The translations under genes were made by a program, and so were the position numbers. From Holothuria scabra (taxonomy: Eukaryota > Echinodermata > Holothuroidea > Aspidochirotida > Holothuriidae), in the NCBI GenBank assembly GCA_037179385.1, contig CM074195.1, positions 31,514,222 to 31,578,221 on the forward strand: a stretch of DNA of 64,000 nucleotides, written 5' to 3'. Below the pieces are notes generated by a model that was not told the origin of the DNA, made no database searches, and saw nothing but the letters and a program-made list of their open reading frames with translations. Below are positions 34,438-45,688 of the stretch, one piece after another; within the stretch, counting starts at the first letter, position 1; each line of letters starts with the position of its first letter.

Positions 34438-36120
34438 GATTTATAACTACACCGCAAATGAAGTATTAGCTTGGCCGAATCCATAGGTGGTCCCGCGGAG
34501 AGGAAGAAGTTTTCTCGTGAACTCAGCGCCAGGAAAAACAATAAATGGATGGCAAGTCGCTGCTCAGGCTACTGGATGTTACATTTTCTTTCTTAACAGT
34601 CAAAATGGATTTTATTTGATTGTCAAAATGAAGGCAACAACTTGGAAGTGTGTTGCATACGATGTTATTAACCGGGAGCTCTTACTTGCCAAACAACAGC
34701 TCCTTGTATTAACGTCCTTTAAAAACTTTTGAAGATTTAAAAGAGAGTTGTCCAACCAAGAGGGATTAAAAAATAAGGGTTAGGGAATTTGAAACCAATT
34801 TAAGGACATATCTTAAAAAGTAAATACCACAGAACTATTTATTGCACCTACAGTTGATTAGAAGGAAGGAAAGAAAACAAGAATAAGGAGAAACCATCCT
34901 CCTCATTTTCCTTTGCCGTGATCCCGTTACAGTAGCAATGAAAAAAATCAGCTACCGGCATTTTGCCTCCATCTTAATTTAAAACTAATTTCATAGAAAT
35001 CTTGTCAATGCTTACGAGAAATTTAGGTAAATAAGCAATTCGAGCCCTCTTCTGGGAAACCTAACACACCAATAGCACCTCGTGTGCCACTTATTCAATT
35101 AAAATAATAAAGTAGGCTCAGAAAGTGATCTAATTTAATTGAGGTGCGTTTCCTCATTTTTAGCCCTTGGTTAGAACAGATATAGAATAGAAAAAGGATG
35201 ATAGCCTGTCAGATGAGGAACAGTAGTTTAACTGATGACATCCAGAAGAGGATTTAACCAAGCACGAAAGTTAGGAGTAAAGTCAACGAGAAAGAAAGAC
35301 GATTAAATGAAGCGAATATTAAAATGTGACAAATGGGCTGTTCGAGGTATGCTGATTTTGCACACATGAAGACTAGAGCTTTCTGAACTTTTATATCACC
35401 TAGTCACGGAGGCAAGGGAAAATACATCTTATAAAAATTACACGATGTTTATATGCGTAGTACAAAAAGCCACCTCTGAAAGGCAAGTGCGCATTGCAAC
35501 TTCCATCAACAAATGCAACTGCCACCGTGTCACAGCACAAAGAGGTTAGGTAGTCCTGAACTAACCGCGTTACTGGGTTCCGTGAGGTGTGGCAAATACC
35601 GTTAATCAAGGTAGGGCTCAGGTCTACAGTAACCTTTGCAGGATGAAAACCAGCACGTTACTGAGGTTCGTGGGTTGCAAAGCAAAGTGAAAAGGCAGAG
35701 AAAAGCTTCCGAATGAAAAGGTTAATCTGAATCTAATTCGGAGGATACATTTTCACCAATTCATTACAACTATTTTATATGTCAGGGACCCTCTGCTATC
35801 CTAATCTCAACAAAACTAGAGAGTCATTGGTCTGTTCAGACTGTTGCTGTTTGACAAATATTAACTCTTCTGTCCGTTTTTTACACATGGCAGTATAGTA
35901 AGTTGTGTTTTCGACTGGTTAACAGCAAATCCCGGTCTAAGCAATTACAAACGCAGAATGGTTTTGCTGCTTGGTCTCAGTGGAGCCTTAAGGAAATTAT
36001 CCATTTAGATTAGCTAAGAAAGTACAAAAAGTTTTCTTATTATTTTGAACAGTAGTCTGATTAAGGAGTAAATTACATGTGGGTCCATCAATTAGAAGAC
36101 GCCATCCCCTTCTACTAATA
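34438..36120. other. Non-coding sequence, nothing recognised
   Basis: A short CCCGCGGAG-motif segment at 34491-34523 resembles ones at 41561 and 42091. Frames at 34487-34732 (+) and 35400-35609 (-) have no recognisable domain. Confidence 0.4.
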
Positions 36121-36467
36121 CATGCTTCGACGTTGCTTCTTAAGAATGCAACAAAGACACCAAAGTGGATCAAAGGCGGTGTGTATAGTGTAACTAATAT
36201 CTGAGTTTGTTATACCTGATCTGTGCCCTCCTCAAGAGATCTATGCTTTCATTGTGTTCACACTGCACGAAAAACAACTAACACTTACTTGAATGACCTT
36301 TTTGTATATTTTGATATATCTAATACTGTCAGTCAATTAATCAGGAGTGAAACCTAACTATATCAAGTGGGTACATAGTGTGTATTAGTTCCTCCCTGTT
36401 GCTATAAGATGTGATCAGGCAGTAAAATATGATGTTTCAAAGAGTAAGAAGGAAAGTTTCATCATGA
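36121..36467 (+). repeat. Family F dispersed repeat, copy 2
   Basis: Matches 22675-23041 through ATCAAAGGCGGTGTG, TATCTGAGTTTGT, CTTTCATTGTGTTCACAC, CTGTCAGTCAATTAATCAGG and the terminal TTTCATCATGA. Same orientation as the other two copies. Confidence 0.7.
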
Positions 36468-37362
36468 CATGATCACATTGATTCCATATCCATGTACAAG
36501 CGAAGTTCAAATCCCTGTTTCTGACATTCTTAACTACACAATGCTCCTCTCGGCATTGTTGCTGCTTTGTAACCTTTGACCCAAATGTTTTATGTCCTCG
36601 TCCGCAGTTTCATTTTATATGATTTACAGAGTTTAACAATCAGACAATAAACTTCTGAGTAATTTATTCTTCTATTTTTGTACATTTGGTAAAAGCTATA
36701 AAAATGAAATGACCGTACAGGCAAGACAAGCTCCCACCGTTTTCTCTAATTAAGGTTTTCACGCCTTGCCTTTTTCTTCAAAGAGTTTACAAAAGATACA
36801 GAAGATCATGTCAAAGAAACAGAATCCTATTTATTTTTTGCTTCCAGAGATCACCATCGAGATTACTCTGTTCGTGGAAATATTGACTTATGTGTCTTTC
36901 TGTGATACTTGACACAATTTTACGGCTTGGCAAATTATTTTCCAGCGAGACGTTATTACCTTCCTAATTCCCAAGAGTAAATCCGACAAAATCCTTGCAA
37001 ATCATAAGCAAAAACACAAGTCAATCATGTTTGCCAATGTTAATGGCAGAAAGACTCTACCGGTGCCTGGAGCCAACGGCAGGTGACAAGTATTTAATTC
37101 AGTAAAAGTTAGCCATTTTCTTGCGTCTGTTTTGGTTTCAGTTTTTTTCTTTCAAATGGCATTTTATGCTTCTAACAGGACCGGTACCACGATTGTGATT
37201 CTTTTCACGTACCATCGACTTCCTGTTATTTAACACATCGCAGATGTAGTAACAAATGGGTTTTAAAAAGCCTGTTGCCCATCAAGAGGCATACCCTTTC
37301 GAGCTCTATAGCGACAACTTTCGAGCAAACTGCTTTCTCACTTATAGCCTATCTTCTCGAGG

Positions 37363-37399
37363 TCGCAAGAAGTCGCAAGGGATCGCAAGAGCTCGCAAG
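37363..37399 (+). repeat. Four TCGCAAG motifs at exact 10-bp spacing
   Basis: TCGCAAG at 37363, 37373, 37383 and 37393, with variable bases between. A very short tandem repeat with helical-turn spacing, possibly chance expansion. Confidence 0.8.
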
Positions 37400-39382
37400 C
37401 ATATACGAGTTCGATAATGGTTGCCGCATAGAACTGTGGGGCACACTCTAAGGATACACAAACAGAGATTAGCGCATAGTGTGTCGTGTTATCTCGTTTT
37501 CGCGCAGCATGTATACATACATAACTAGACAATATGTGTCCTGGTCAATCAATCGAAGAAAAGTAACCTCATGCATCTTCTTAAAGTCAGATTAAACACA
37601 ACCGTTTTCACCAAAAGGATTAAGATAGAGCTTGTCTTTGTTTTGTGTTATATCTAAAAAATGCCACGGATTAATTCTGTATTTATTTATATGAGTAATT
37701 TTATTTCATTGCACAAGATGTGGTCAGTTTTACATCTGTTTTGCGGTGTATAAAACTATAAGGGTTCGTAAGTTACTGTGCTCATAAATCTGTGTACTAA
37801 ATCTGGGTAAAAATGTACAATTCCACAAGCCTGGTACTCTGTAACTCTTAAGATTCATTTTCATTTTTTGCTCTCTTTTTGCCTGTACTCCCTTTACGAA
37901 ATGTAATAGGTGTACTAGCAGTTGGCACTTAAATTAGAAATATTGTCCAATCGATAGAACAGTGGGAATCATATATCACCAAGGCCTGTGTTCAGTGGCA
38001 CAAACGGCCGGAAATGTGCTGGATACTTTATTGTGAACAATTTATGGAAAAGGCTTTCAGTTTTTCCACAGAACATAACTCATTGCATTGTTAATTTAAA
38101 ATCAACACTTTCATTTAAGTGAAGGTTTTGAGTATCCAATAAAATTTACGACGAGCCCACTTTGAACAAGAGCAAGTCTTTTTTTACTTTATTATGGTAT
38201 TATGCTACCCATTCCCCCTCCACACACCCACACAACCCAAAGGGTGATTCCTTATTGAGTAGACACACCTTACTTCTTTTTCATGAAGGTGTGGATTAGA
38301 GCATGGATGGGAAATTTAGGAGCCTTGATTGCCTTAGGAATGAATCGTAAAAGAATTTTTTCAAATCTGTGATATTTCTGCCAAAACCTCCAGTCGACCG
38401 TACTATCTACGATAGGAAATCAATGTGACACGTCATATACCTGAAGGTATAACCAAGGAGTTGCTAGAGATGTCGTATTACAAGCCTGACTATTCGGGGA
38501 GAAGAAAATCGTTCGGGCTTTTATTGCAATTTAGATTATGCCGCTAGTTTGACAGTCCTGATTTGTAATCTGATGGATAATAGTCAGGAAAACAAGGTCA
38601 TTTAAACTATCACCTGTCCAATCACAGGAGCACTAAGAACGTCCTTTTTATATCCAATGGGCATTCCATGTGCACGTTGAGGTAAAATTTAATTTACAAT
38701 ATGACAGAAAATGCGACAAATCCGGGCCCCATGTTTGTCTTTCAATTGACCGGAAAGATGTCCATCTCCGCAGTTATTACAGCCTGGTTGGAATCGAACC
38801 GAAAATGGGTTCATGGACCCAAGGGCCCATCAGCCACATTGCAGTGATACAAAGGGACTCTGTGAATTGTCGCAGAAATACTTCTAAGAGTCGCGGGGGA
38901 TTGGCCACCTGCCACCTACTAAAATGTGGTGACGATGTGATGGGGTACATTTTCTGCTTTTGAAAAATGATTGACAGGTTACGTGGCTCGGACTGTCTCA
39001 CAAGGGTATGGTCCTCTTTGCCCAGTGTCTGTTCTTTTCGATGCTGCTGGTAAAGTTAAAGTCTCAAGCCAAAGAAAGGCTTTTATTTGTCTATTTACTT
39101 GGTAAGTTTGTCGCAAATCAAGAAAGCGAGCTGTTTGCTTTTATATGAACGCATGACCTCTTTAAAATGTGATCCAAATATCTACATCCTTGAGGAGCCG
39201 TTTATGCGAGACACGTTTATACTTATAGAGGAAAAAATACATTTCTTTCTTTCGTTGGTTCGTTAGTTAGATGGAAGTTAACAACATACCCAACACGAAT
39301 CGCGCTAGATAAAAAGTACGATACAAAATACCGTTCAAATTTAAATTTCACGGTATCAGATAAGGTACAGATTGGTTTAAGT

Positions 39383-39401
39383 CCCCCCCCCCCCTCCCCC
39401 C
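39383..39401 (+). repeat. Poly-C tract
   Basis: Twelve C, one T and six C. Such runs are also places where assemblies err. Confidence 0.8.
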
Positions 39402-40554
39402 AACAAACACACCTTTTGTTGTCCCTTACGACAGGCAGGGTATACCGCGGAAATATTCTACAACCTTCAACCTAAATGGGAGCGGGATGTCTTCAGTGGG
39501 TATTTACGATTTTCATTGCTTCCGAAAGTGTCTGTGGGGACCCAAGAGATGAGACCTACTTCCAATCTACACTGGAGCAGTGAAACTTTTTCGTTCATCC
39601 CGACACCGCAACTCAAGGGGGTGAGAGTCAAAAATGCGCAACCCCAGCTATGTTAAAAAACGTCTATAGCCGTCAAAGTACATATTACGAATATTTGATG
39701 ACTCGAGGCGTAAACATGTATGCGACAGTATGATTTGTAGTCCAAAAGCTATTGGTTTCCCTTTTTTCGATTCCAAATGGTGTGAACACCGTTGGGCTTT
39801 AGTGGCTTTTCAAGATTGTTTGCTGTCGTTTTCTGAGATAATTTATTAATTTAGGTTTTTGTCTTACATGTCTCGATCGAACCTTCGATATGGTCAACGC
39901 GTAAAAGAATAACGTAGGAAAGGAAAAACATACAAACTATACAACTATACATTTATTTCAGTTTGTTGATTTAAATCGCTCGCCAGTCAACTGATTTTGT
40001 GTTTGGAGAATGAAACTCATCATCCTCTAGAGATTCAGAGTTTTGTTTTATCTCTAATTATGAACTTTTGTTTTATTTATGTTACAGAAATTAGGAACGA
40101 GTTGCAAACAAACGAAATAAAGAATTAAAAGTTAAAAAATTAAACAGGAATTAAATTTATCACGGTCATTTGTTTGCCCGCTTGTGTTTGTTTCACAGCC
40201 TTTCAAAAGGAGACTAATATACTATTCACGGTACAAGTTATGCTCCGTCGGTTCTATTAGAGGGAAAAGAGCAGAGGAGTCACAAAATTATTTGGATATT
40301 GCTTCTAAAAAATTAAAGTTCCGGAAATTTCCCAACGGTGGCATAGTGTCAAGACCGTGAACCAGACGAAAGATTTAGCTTTCAACGTTCAAAGTTCACC
40401 GTCCGCAGGTCTGGTAGAGACTTAACTTTGATTTTAAGAAAATTGCCCGCTCTGAAAGAAGCGATTAAAACATATGCGAGATATCCACATGCATTTTACA
40501 AGTAGACGTTGTATAACTATGTAAAGGATGAGGAGGCCGAGGATATGGGCGGGG

Positions 40555-40812
40555 TTAACCCTTTACCGTTGTGCTCCGACCGGGGCTTATTTGCGCGCCT
40601 CGGGAGGGGCGGAAAAGCGGACGTAGCCCGCCCCGCATCGGCTTCCGTAGGCCATTGACCCCGTGACCTTACACTATTGTCTCTCCCGTTGCTGTGGCCT
40701 AATTTTCGGGTAGCTACTTGCAGTTTCGAGCTCCGCGTGAAACAGTAAAGATGGGTGACAGCCGAGCTCTCCGCATGGGTCCAAAAGGACCCAAACAACT
40801 GTAAAGGGTTAA
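40555..40812 (-). mobile_element. Family A piggyBac-type MITE, copy 3
   Basis: TTAA-flanked, ends CCCTTTACCGTTGT and ACAACTGTAAAGGG, with the GGACCC hairpin at the right end. It is separated by a 96-bp spacer from copy 4, which has the same orientation. A frame of about 93 codons on the minus strand runs out of the element into flanking DNA and is not credible as a gene. Confidence 0.85.
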
Positions 40813-40908
40813 AATAAGCCCGTGGAGTGTGTTTACTGCAAAGCCGATGCCACTGTCTCTGCGTGTGTGCACGTAACCCCTTTAGATGAGTGGTGCAGAT
40901 ACTTTAGA
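40813..40908 (+). repeat. Spacer between family A copies 3 and 4
   Basis: Homologous to 29407-29501 with small indels, sharing GTGGAGTGTGTTTACTGCAA, CACTGTCTCTGCGTGTGTGC and GAGTGGTGCAGAT. It is bounded on both sides by TTAA. Confidence 0.8.
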
Positions 40909-41167
40909 TTAACCCTTTACCGTTGTGCTCCGACCGGGGCATATTTGCGCGCCTCGGGAGTAGGCGGAAAAGCGGACGTAGCCCGCCCCGCATCGGCTTC
41001 CGTAGGTCATTGACCTCGTGACCTTACACTATTGTCTCTCCAGTTGCTGTGGCCGAATTTTCGGGTAGCTACTCGCAGTTTCGAGGTCCGCGTGAAACAG
41101 TAAAGATGGGTGACAGGCGAGCTCTCCGCATGGGTCCAAAAGGACCCAAACAACTGTAAAGGGTTAA
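40909..41167 (-). mobile_element. Family A piggyBac-type MITE, copy 4
   Basis: TTAA-flanked, ends CCCTTTACCGTTGT and ACAACTGTAAAGGG. Its right-end substitution (ACTGTAAAG) is shared with copy 3, so the two are close relatives. It occupies the TTAA that is empty at 29502. Confidence 0.85.
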
Positions 41168-42509
41168 GTCTGGGGGTGCGACATTTGAGAAAATGGAACT
41201 CAATTGCATAAAATTTTGGGGGAACATTCTTTTTGAAGAACGATAATGCTCTTTTTATGCTCGTGTAGTTACAAGGATACTGGTGAAGTGGAGGTCAAGG
41301 AGATACATGGGCTATTAACCTGTTTCATCTTTGATTTTTTTTCTCAATTTGAACGGCACTTCTAAAGGTAGGAAGGGGTTGGACTCAAACATAAGCCGAT
41401 GTTTGGATACCCGGATCTATTGAAGCAACATCACAGAACGGGTACTCCATCATATGTGCATTTCAAAGATGGTTTACTCTGTTAGAACTGCGGGTGGGCG
41501 TTTTGTCCTAAAACCAAAATACTAAAGGATTCGATACGATGTTCGGCTAGTGAACGGGTATCCCGCGGAGCGGACGAAGCATTTTGTTCATCTCATCGCT
41601 ACGAAAAGGCTCCAGACTAATTTGGTGCGTCAGCCACAAAGGGGCTCCTCAAGCTCGGGTAACGAGTAGCACATTTTTACTGCTGCCATAATGACGTCAT
41701 GGCTGCTATTTGTATAAAATGTTCACCCTTCTGTCGTAAAGTCAGGCATGGTTTGACACGTCGAAGTGAAACTGAAATAATTCGTGAAAGTTCGTTGAGA
41801 GGTCTGGTGTTAGAAAGGATAACACTAAATAATTAACCGTGTTTTGGCGTCTATGATGACCTATTTTTGAACCCAAACCGATCTTTATGCAAGAAAACAT
41901 TCTCCGAAATTATAAATCAAAAGTTAAGATCAGTGTTATTGGAGTTGAAAAAAGTTGTTGTCATTCTTTCATCACGCGTGCAAGCCCACTACATCCCCCG
42001 TATCGCCAATCAGGGTCTAGGAACGTCAAACTCATAGTATTGAGCATGTTTGCCTGCATGCGAAACACCTCTTTGGCTGCCGTCCCCTCTAAGCTGAACG
42101 AAAACACTTCGTTTGCTCCGCGGGCTGCGATAGCATTTGCTCCATGTGGATTTTTTTTGTCCAATTGGAAAAGTTAGTTTGGCTTCCAGGCTGATGGTGT
42201 GACAGCCGGCCCCCCATACCAATTTACTAATACATACGCATGGCTGGTAACAGTCGAACATACGTGTGCTGGTTGAAATGAACATTCACACAATTCTGTC
42301 TGCGTCAAACCATCAGTTTAGAAATGCTGTTGAGAGGCTCTGCTAAAATGCAGCATTTAAACACGCGCATTCTTCAAAACTGAGTGTATCTGTACGTCAG
42401 AAAGAACAACTAAATTTGTTAAATTTTTACTTTCTTTTTGAAAATCAATCAAGTTCATAAGTTTCTGAGCATAAATACTACAATGATAAACCATAACCGA
42501 GACTATTGT
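41168..42509. other. Mostly non-coding, with a promoter-like site
   Basis: Contains the CRE/TATA pair at 41692. Two CCCGCGGAG-motif segments lie at 41561-41594 (+) and 42091-42125 (-). Downstream an ATG-initiated frame of 96 codons (41887-42177, +) overlaps 67- and 91-codon minus frames. None resembles a known protein, and mutual overlap of open frames in a GC-richer patch is a common artefact. Confidence 0.35.
41692..41719 (+). promoter_or_regulatory. Promoter-like CRE plus TATA box
   Basis: A palindromic TGACGTCA (41692-41699) is followed 13 bp later by a canonical TATAAAA (41713-41719). CREB/ATF sites just upstream of TATA boxes are a classic animal promoter layout. Transcription would start near 41745; the first long ATG frame downstream begins at 41887. 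No initiator or gene evidence supports it further. Confidence 0.3.
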
Positions 42510-42677
42510 AATGAGTTATAACTTGAGTCACCAATTTTCAAAATGAAGAAAAGACTGGAAAAAAGTATCATGACTTCCTAAAAGAAAAAGTACTCACCGA
42601 CTCGGATAACTGAATCGACTCGAGTTACTTTAAAAGCAGCAAACGACTCTCAAATTGGATGACTCGTTATAACACTG
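42510..42677. mobile_element. Family L MITE, copy 2
   Basis: The left end around TTATAACTTGAGTCACCAAT pairs with the right end around TTGGATGACTCGTTATAAC. Inside, GAGTC/GACTC occurs repeatedly (CGACTCGG, CGACTCGAGT). It resembles 9350-9466. About 168 bp, non-coding, class unknown. Confidence 0.55.
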
Positions 42678-42857
42678 ACCATATTACATTGTCCTTAGCA
42701 AGAGACGCAAGAGTGGAAAAGAGGCCTATTTTTATTCCCAGGGAGAAAAAATAACATTCAATTTCCTTATCGCAATTTAAAATATTTGTCGGGTTAAAAA
42801 ATCCACACATAGGAAAAACTAGACACCATCCAATACATTGCAACCAAATAAGATGTT

Positions 42858-42940
42858 GGACCGTGATCACGGATCATTTTCGTTAGTTTTCAGTCAATGT
42901 ATAAGTGTGGTGTCAGAAAAAGTTGTGACAAAATTGTTAA
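42858..42940 (+). repeat. Family M dispersed repeat, copy 2
   Basis: ACCGTGATCACGGATCATTT, then CGTTAGTTTTCAGTCAATG and GTGTGGTG, matching 17438-17515. Here ACCGTGATCACGGAT is a longer palindrome than in copy 1. Confidence 0.5.
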
Positions 42941-44001
42941 AATAAGCTTTGAGTGCCACTTAAATATTCTTTTAGTTTGTTCTAAAAAGAAGGAGGAAGT
43001 TTTTACAATAGGCCTTCTTCCTTTTCTAACGTTTCACCAGGGAGGTGTTATCCAATAAGTGATAACACATCCCTGGTTTCAAACGAAGCTTTATGAGTCG
43101 CCAACATTTGGTGGTTCCCCTTGCAAAGGCAATAAGCTGGCCTCCCACTCTGAAAGAACATACTTCACCGCCGTGCAGATCTAAGTTTACTGTTCTCCAG
43201 AAACTACACTCAACCATTTGCCTTAATCCGTTTCAACAGCTTACAAAATCTTTGCACTGGTGATAAAAATGTGAAGAAGAAACATACATACTTGATGTGA
43301 AAATAATACTAGTTAAAAGCCTTTGGGACTTATAAAAGTGTCATTCCTAACGATATCAGCTAAATCGAAAGGTAGAAGAAAGGAATAGTAATTATTCATA
43401 TATGGTAAGTAAAACGTAATAGCATCACGAAAGGAGTTATAAAAAAAATCTCATCAACAATGAGAGAAAAGGTTAAGAGGAAAATCGGTCCTTCGATTGT
43501 GAAATCCAGTTTTTACAAATAGAATGATAAAAACAGGAAGTACCATAACACAAGGTCACTGAAACTAAGGTCCGGGCAGGGGGCTTCGTAGGAAGTTCCC
43601 CTCTCGTTTGCATTTGTGTAAGTTAACTACTATTCCTTTGCATTTGCTTCAAGTTCCAATTGAAAATATGGCCAGTTATATTCCTCCCTGTCAGGATCGC
43701 TCTTCAAAAGGATTCAGGCGGACCTGTGAACCTTTCTACACCCCACTCTCTTCCTGCCAACCTCAAAAATGACAACCCCCAGTAAGCGAGATTACAACGA
43801 TGAATTTTGTTTACCGCAGAACCATGGGGATGTGGAAGTATTACGACAAACCAATTGAACATTTTTCACCATATCTACGAGTTTCAAGATCAATTCAATA
43901 CCCTAAACCACAACTAGGAGTTTCATTGTCCGTATAGCCAAAGGAACTGTCAGGAAATTTATTTTTCGTTTATACTATGATGATCAAAAATTAGCTTTGC
44001 C
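42941..44001. other. Non-coding sequence with one weak frame
   Basis: A 63-codon minus-strand frame with an ATG (43217-43026) lies in a patch slightly richer in G and C. It reads as a plausible globular peptide ending SLVKR-stop, but no domain or splice context supports it. The rest holds nothing I can name. Confidence 0.3.
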
Positions 44002-44414
44002 TTAAAGGTTGAAAGGCCTTATCCTCTTACTCCAAACTACATTTTTTGTAGTAATCCACAGAAATACTCAGTCGGTACAGCTCTTTGATTAGTAGCACGT
44101 TCAAAAAATGCAGAGTACCCTGGACATATACTACACAGCATGTAGTGTGCTGAGAGTATTTTGATTACACATTGGGGTCTTTTATATACTTTGCCTGCGT
44201 AGCAGACTGTGGAGCATAGGTGGTTTGTGAAGCCTTAATTAAAGGCGAGTGAACAAACCGAGTCCGCTCCGCAGAGTAGTACATACCCAGCCTGAAGCAA
44301 TAAACTGAGATTGTGACTGGGTGGGGATGAATTTTAGACAGTTGTGGGAGGGGCTCAAGTAAGTAAGGAAATTAAGTGAATTGGACTGTTTGGGGTAAGA
44401 GATCAGGTCTTTAA
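44002..44414 (+). mobile_element. Family K MITE, copy 5, interrupted
   Basis: TTAA-bounded, starting TTAAAGGTTGAAAGGCC and ending CAGGTCTTTAA. It retains CAGCTCTTTGATTAGTAGCA, GTGCTGAGAGT, TTTTGATTACACATT and GTTGTGGGAGGGGCTCAAGT. It is about 107 bp longer than other copies because a foldback lies inside it. Confidence 0.7.
44192..44282. mobile_element. Foldback element nested in family K copy 5
   Basis: An imperfect palindrome centred on GCCTTAATTAAAGGC. GGTTTGTGAAGCC pairs with GGCGAGTGAACAAACC, and outer bases GCGTAGC-GACT pair loosely with AGTCCGCTCCGC. None of the other K copies has this sequence, so it is an insertion. The exact target duplication is unclear. Confidence 0.55.
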
Positions 44415-44458
44415 CGAAGTTTAGTATGTCTCACCCCGAAAAATATGTATGTTACCCC

Positions 44459-45688
44459 TACACTCTTAAAACGTTGGGTAAAATATCCGTTGGTTAAAGA
44501 AGTTTATGAAATGTGTTGGTTAAACTTTGCCCAACTTTGGGGCTAATTGGTGCAATGTTTAAACGCTGGGCAAAGTTTTTGTTGAGTAAAAGTAATTGCT
44601 TAAGTGTTGGTCAATCTTTGCTCAAATAATGGTTAAATTTCCCCTTCCATGCACGCGTATACTGTTATACCCAACTGACTGGTCAAAATGACGATAAGAT
44701 TTTATTCTACAGTTGAGCATATTTTCCCTTTACCCACTTGTTGGGTAACTTTTTCCAATTTGTTGGGTATATTGTTGGTTGCAGTGTTGTCACCAAACAA
44801 CAGTGCACTTGACCCTATTTGTTTCACAATTCTTCTCATAATCAGACCATGGTACCATAATCTGAAAATTCTCTTTAGCATCTTTTATATTGGCCAAACA
44901 GCTAAACTCGTACATTACTTTAGACCATGAAATCGATCTCTGTTTCCATAAAATTCTTTAAACAGTACTACGAACTAGAACACATTTGTATGAGATTCCA
45001 TGATTCGTATTTGGCGCAAAACTGCTATCCTATGAGAGGTCAGGATCTGGGACATTCTCTTTCACGTCCGAATGAGCGTTTAAATATTATTATTTGAAAC
45101 CTTTCGGCATAACAAGAAACCTGTCTCATAACCATGATAGCAGTGTATGAGAGCTACGGACCAGCTAATTCCCATGCAGCCCTTGTGTTCACATTTATGC
45201 ATTGATGAAACTACAAAACTTCATCACATCATTAACACACATCATTTTACAGTGCCTTTTAAAAATGATAGTTTTGGACGTACGTATACGAAACTCAGTG
45301 ACAAACCAAATAGGTTATTAAGCCAGGGTTTTTTAACCGGGACCGATGGGTTGCCATAACCAGGGAGCTGCAGTGGCAGCTCCCTGCCATAACTTACAAC
45401 CTAACATTTAAAGAAAGCACCAATGTTTAAGGAAAAGATGATTAACATATAACCAACATTTGGTTAATGCATTTGCCCAACAGTTTAATAAAAGAAGTGC
45501 CCAACAAGTGGGTATGTTTTAAAATGCTAATTTACCAAACAGTTGGGTAATCTCTTGCCCAACAGTTGGGTTCAAACTTTACCCAATTTGGTTGGTTAAA
45601 GTTTTGCCCAACTGTTTAGGTTGTTGAATAGATGCCCAGTGTTGGTCAAAAAGTTGGGCAAAATTTGCCCAATTTTTTTAAGAGTGTA
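44459..45688 (+). mobile_element. Family B element, copy 2 (1.23 kb)
   Basis: TA-bounded, same orientation and almost the same sequence as copy 1, with a small deletion (TTTTTCCAATTTG where copy 1 has TTTTTGCCAGTTTG) and scattered substitutions. The hairpin CAGGGAGCTGC-AGTG-GCAGCTCCCTG is at 45361-45386. It lies 45 bp after the interrupted family K copy. Confidence 0.85.

Larger units (their letters stand above)
36468..40554. other. Long non-coding stretch
   Basis: Four kilobases without a supported gene. It contains the 10-bp TCGCAAG array at 37363 and a poly-C run at 39383-39394. Around 38670-39001 frames of 97 (+) and 74 (-) codons overlap in a slightly GC-richer patch with a B-box-like GGTTCGATTCC on the minus strand. 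I could fold neither a tRNA nor a SINE from it. Confidence 0.4.

Noticed and set aside
38777..38860. tRNA gene or SINE head on the minus strand (GGTTCGATTCC)
   Set aside because: Only the B-box-like word fits. The anticodon arm would need a 6-base loop, and no T stem or acceptor stem forms.
43026..43217. 63-codon minus-strand ATG frame as a gene
   Set aside because: Slight GC enrichment only; no motif, partner exon or regulatory context.
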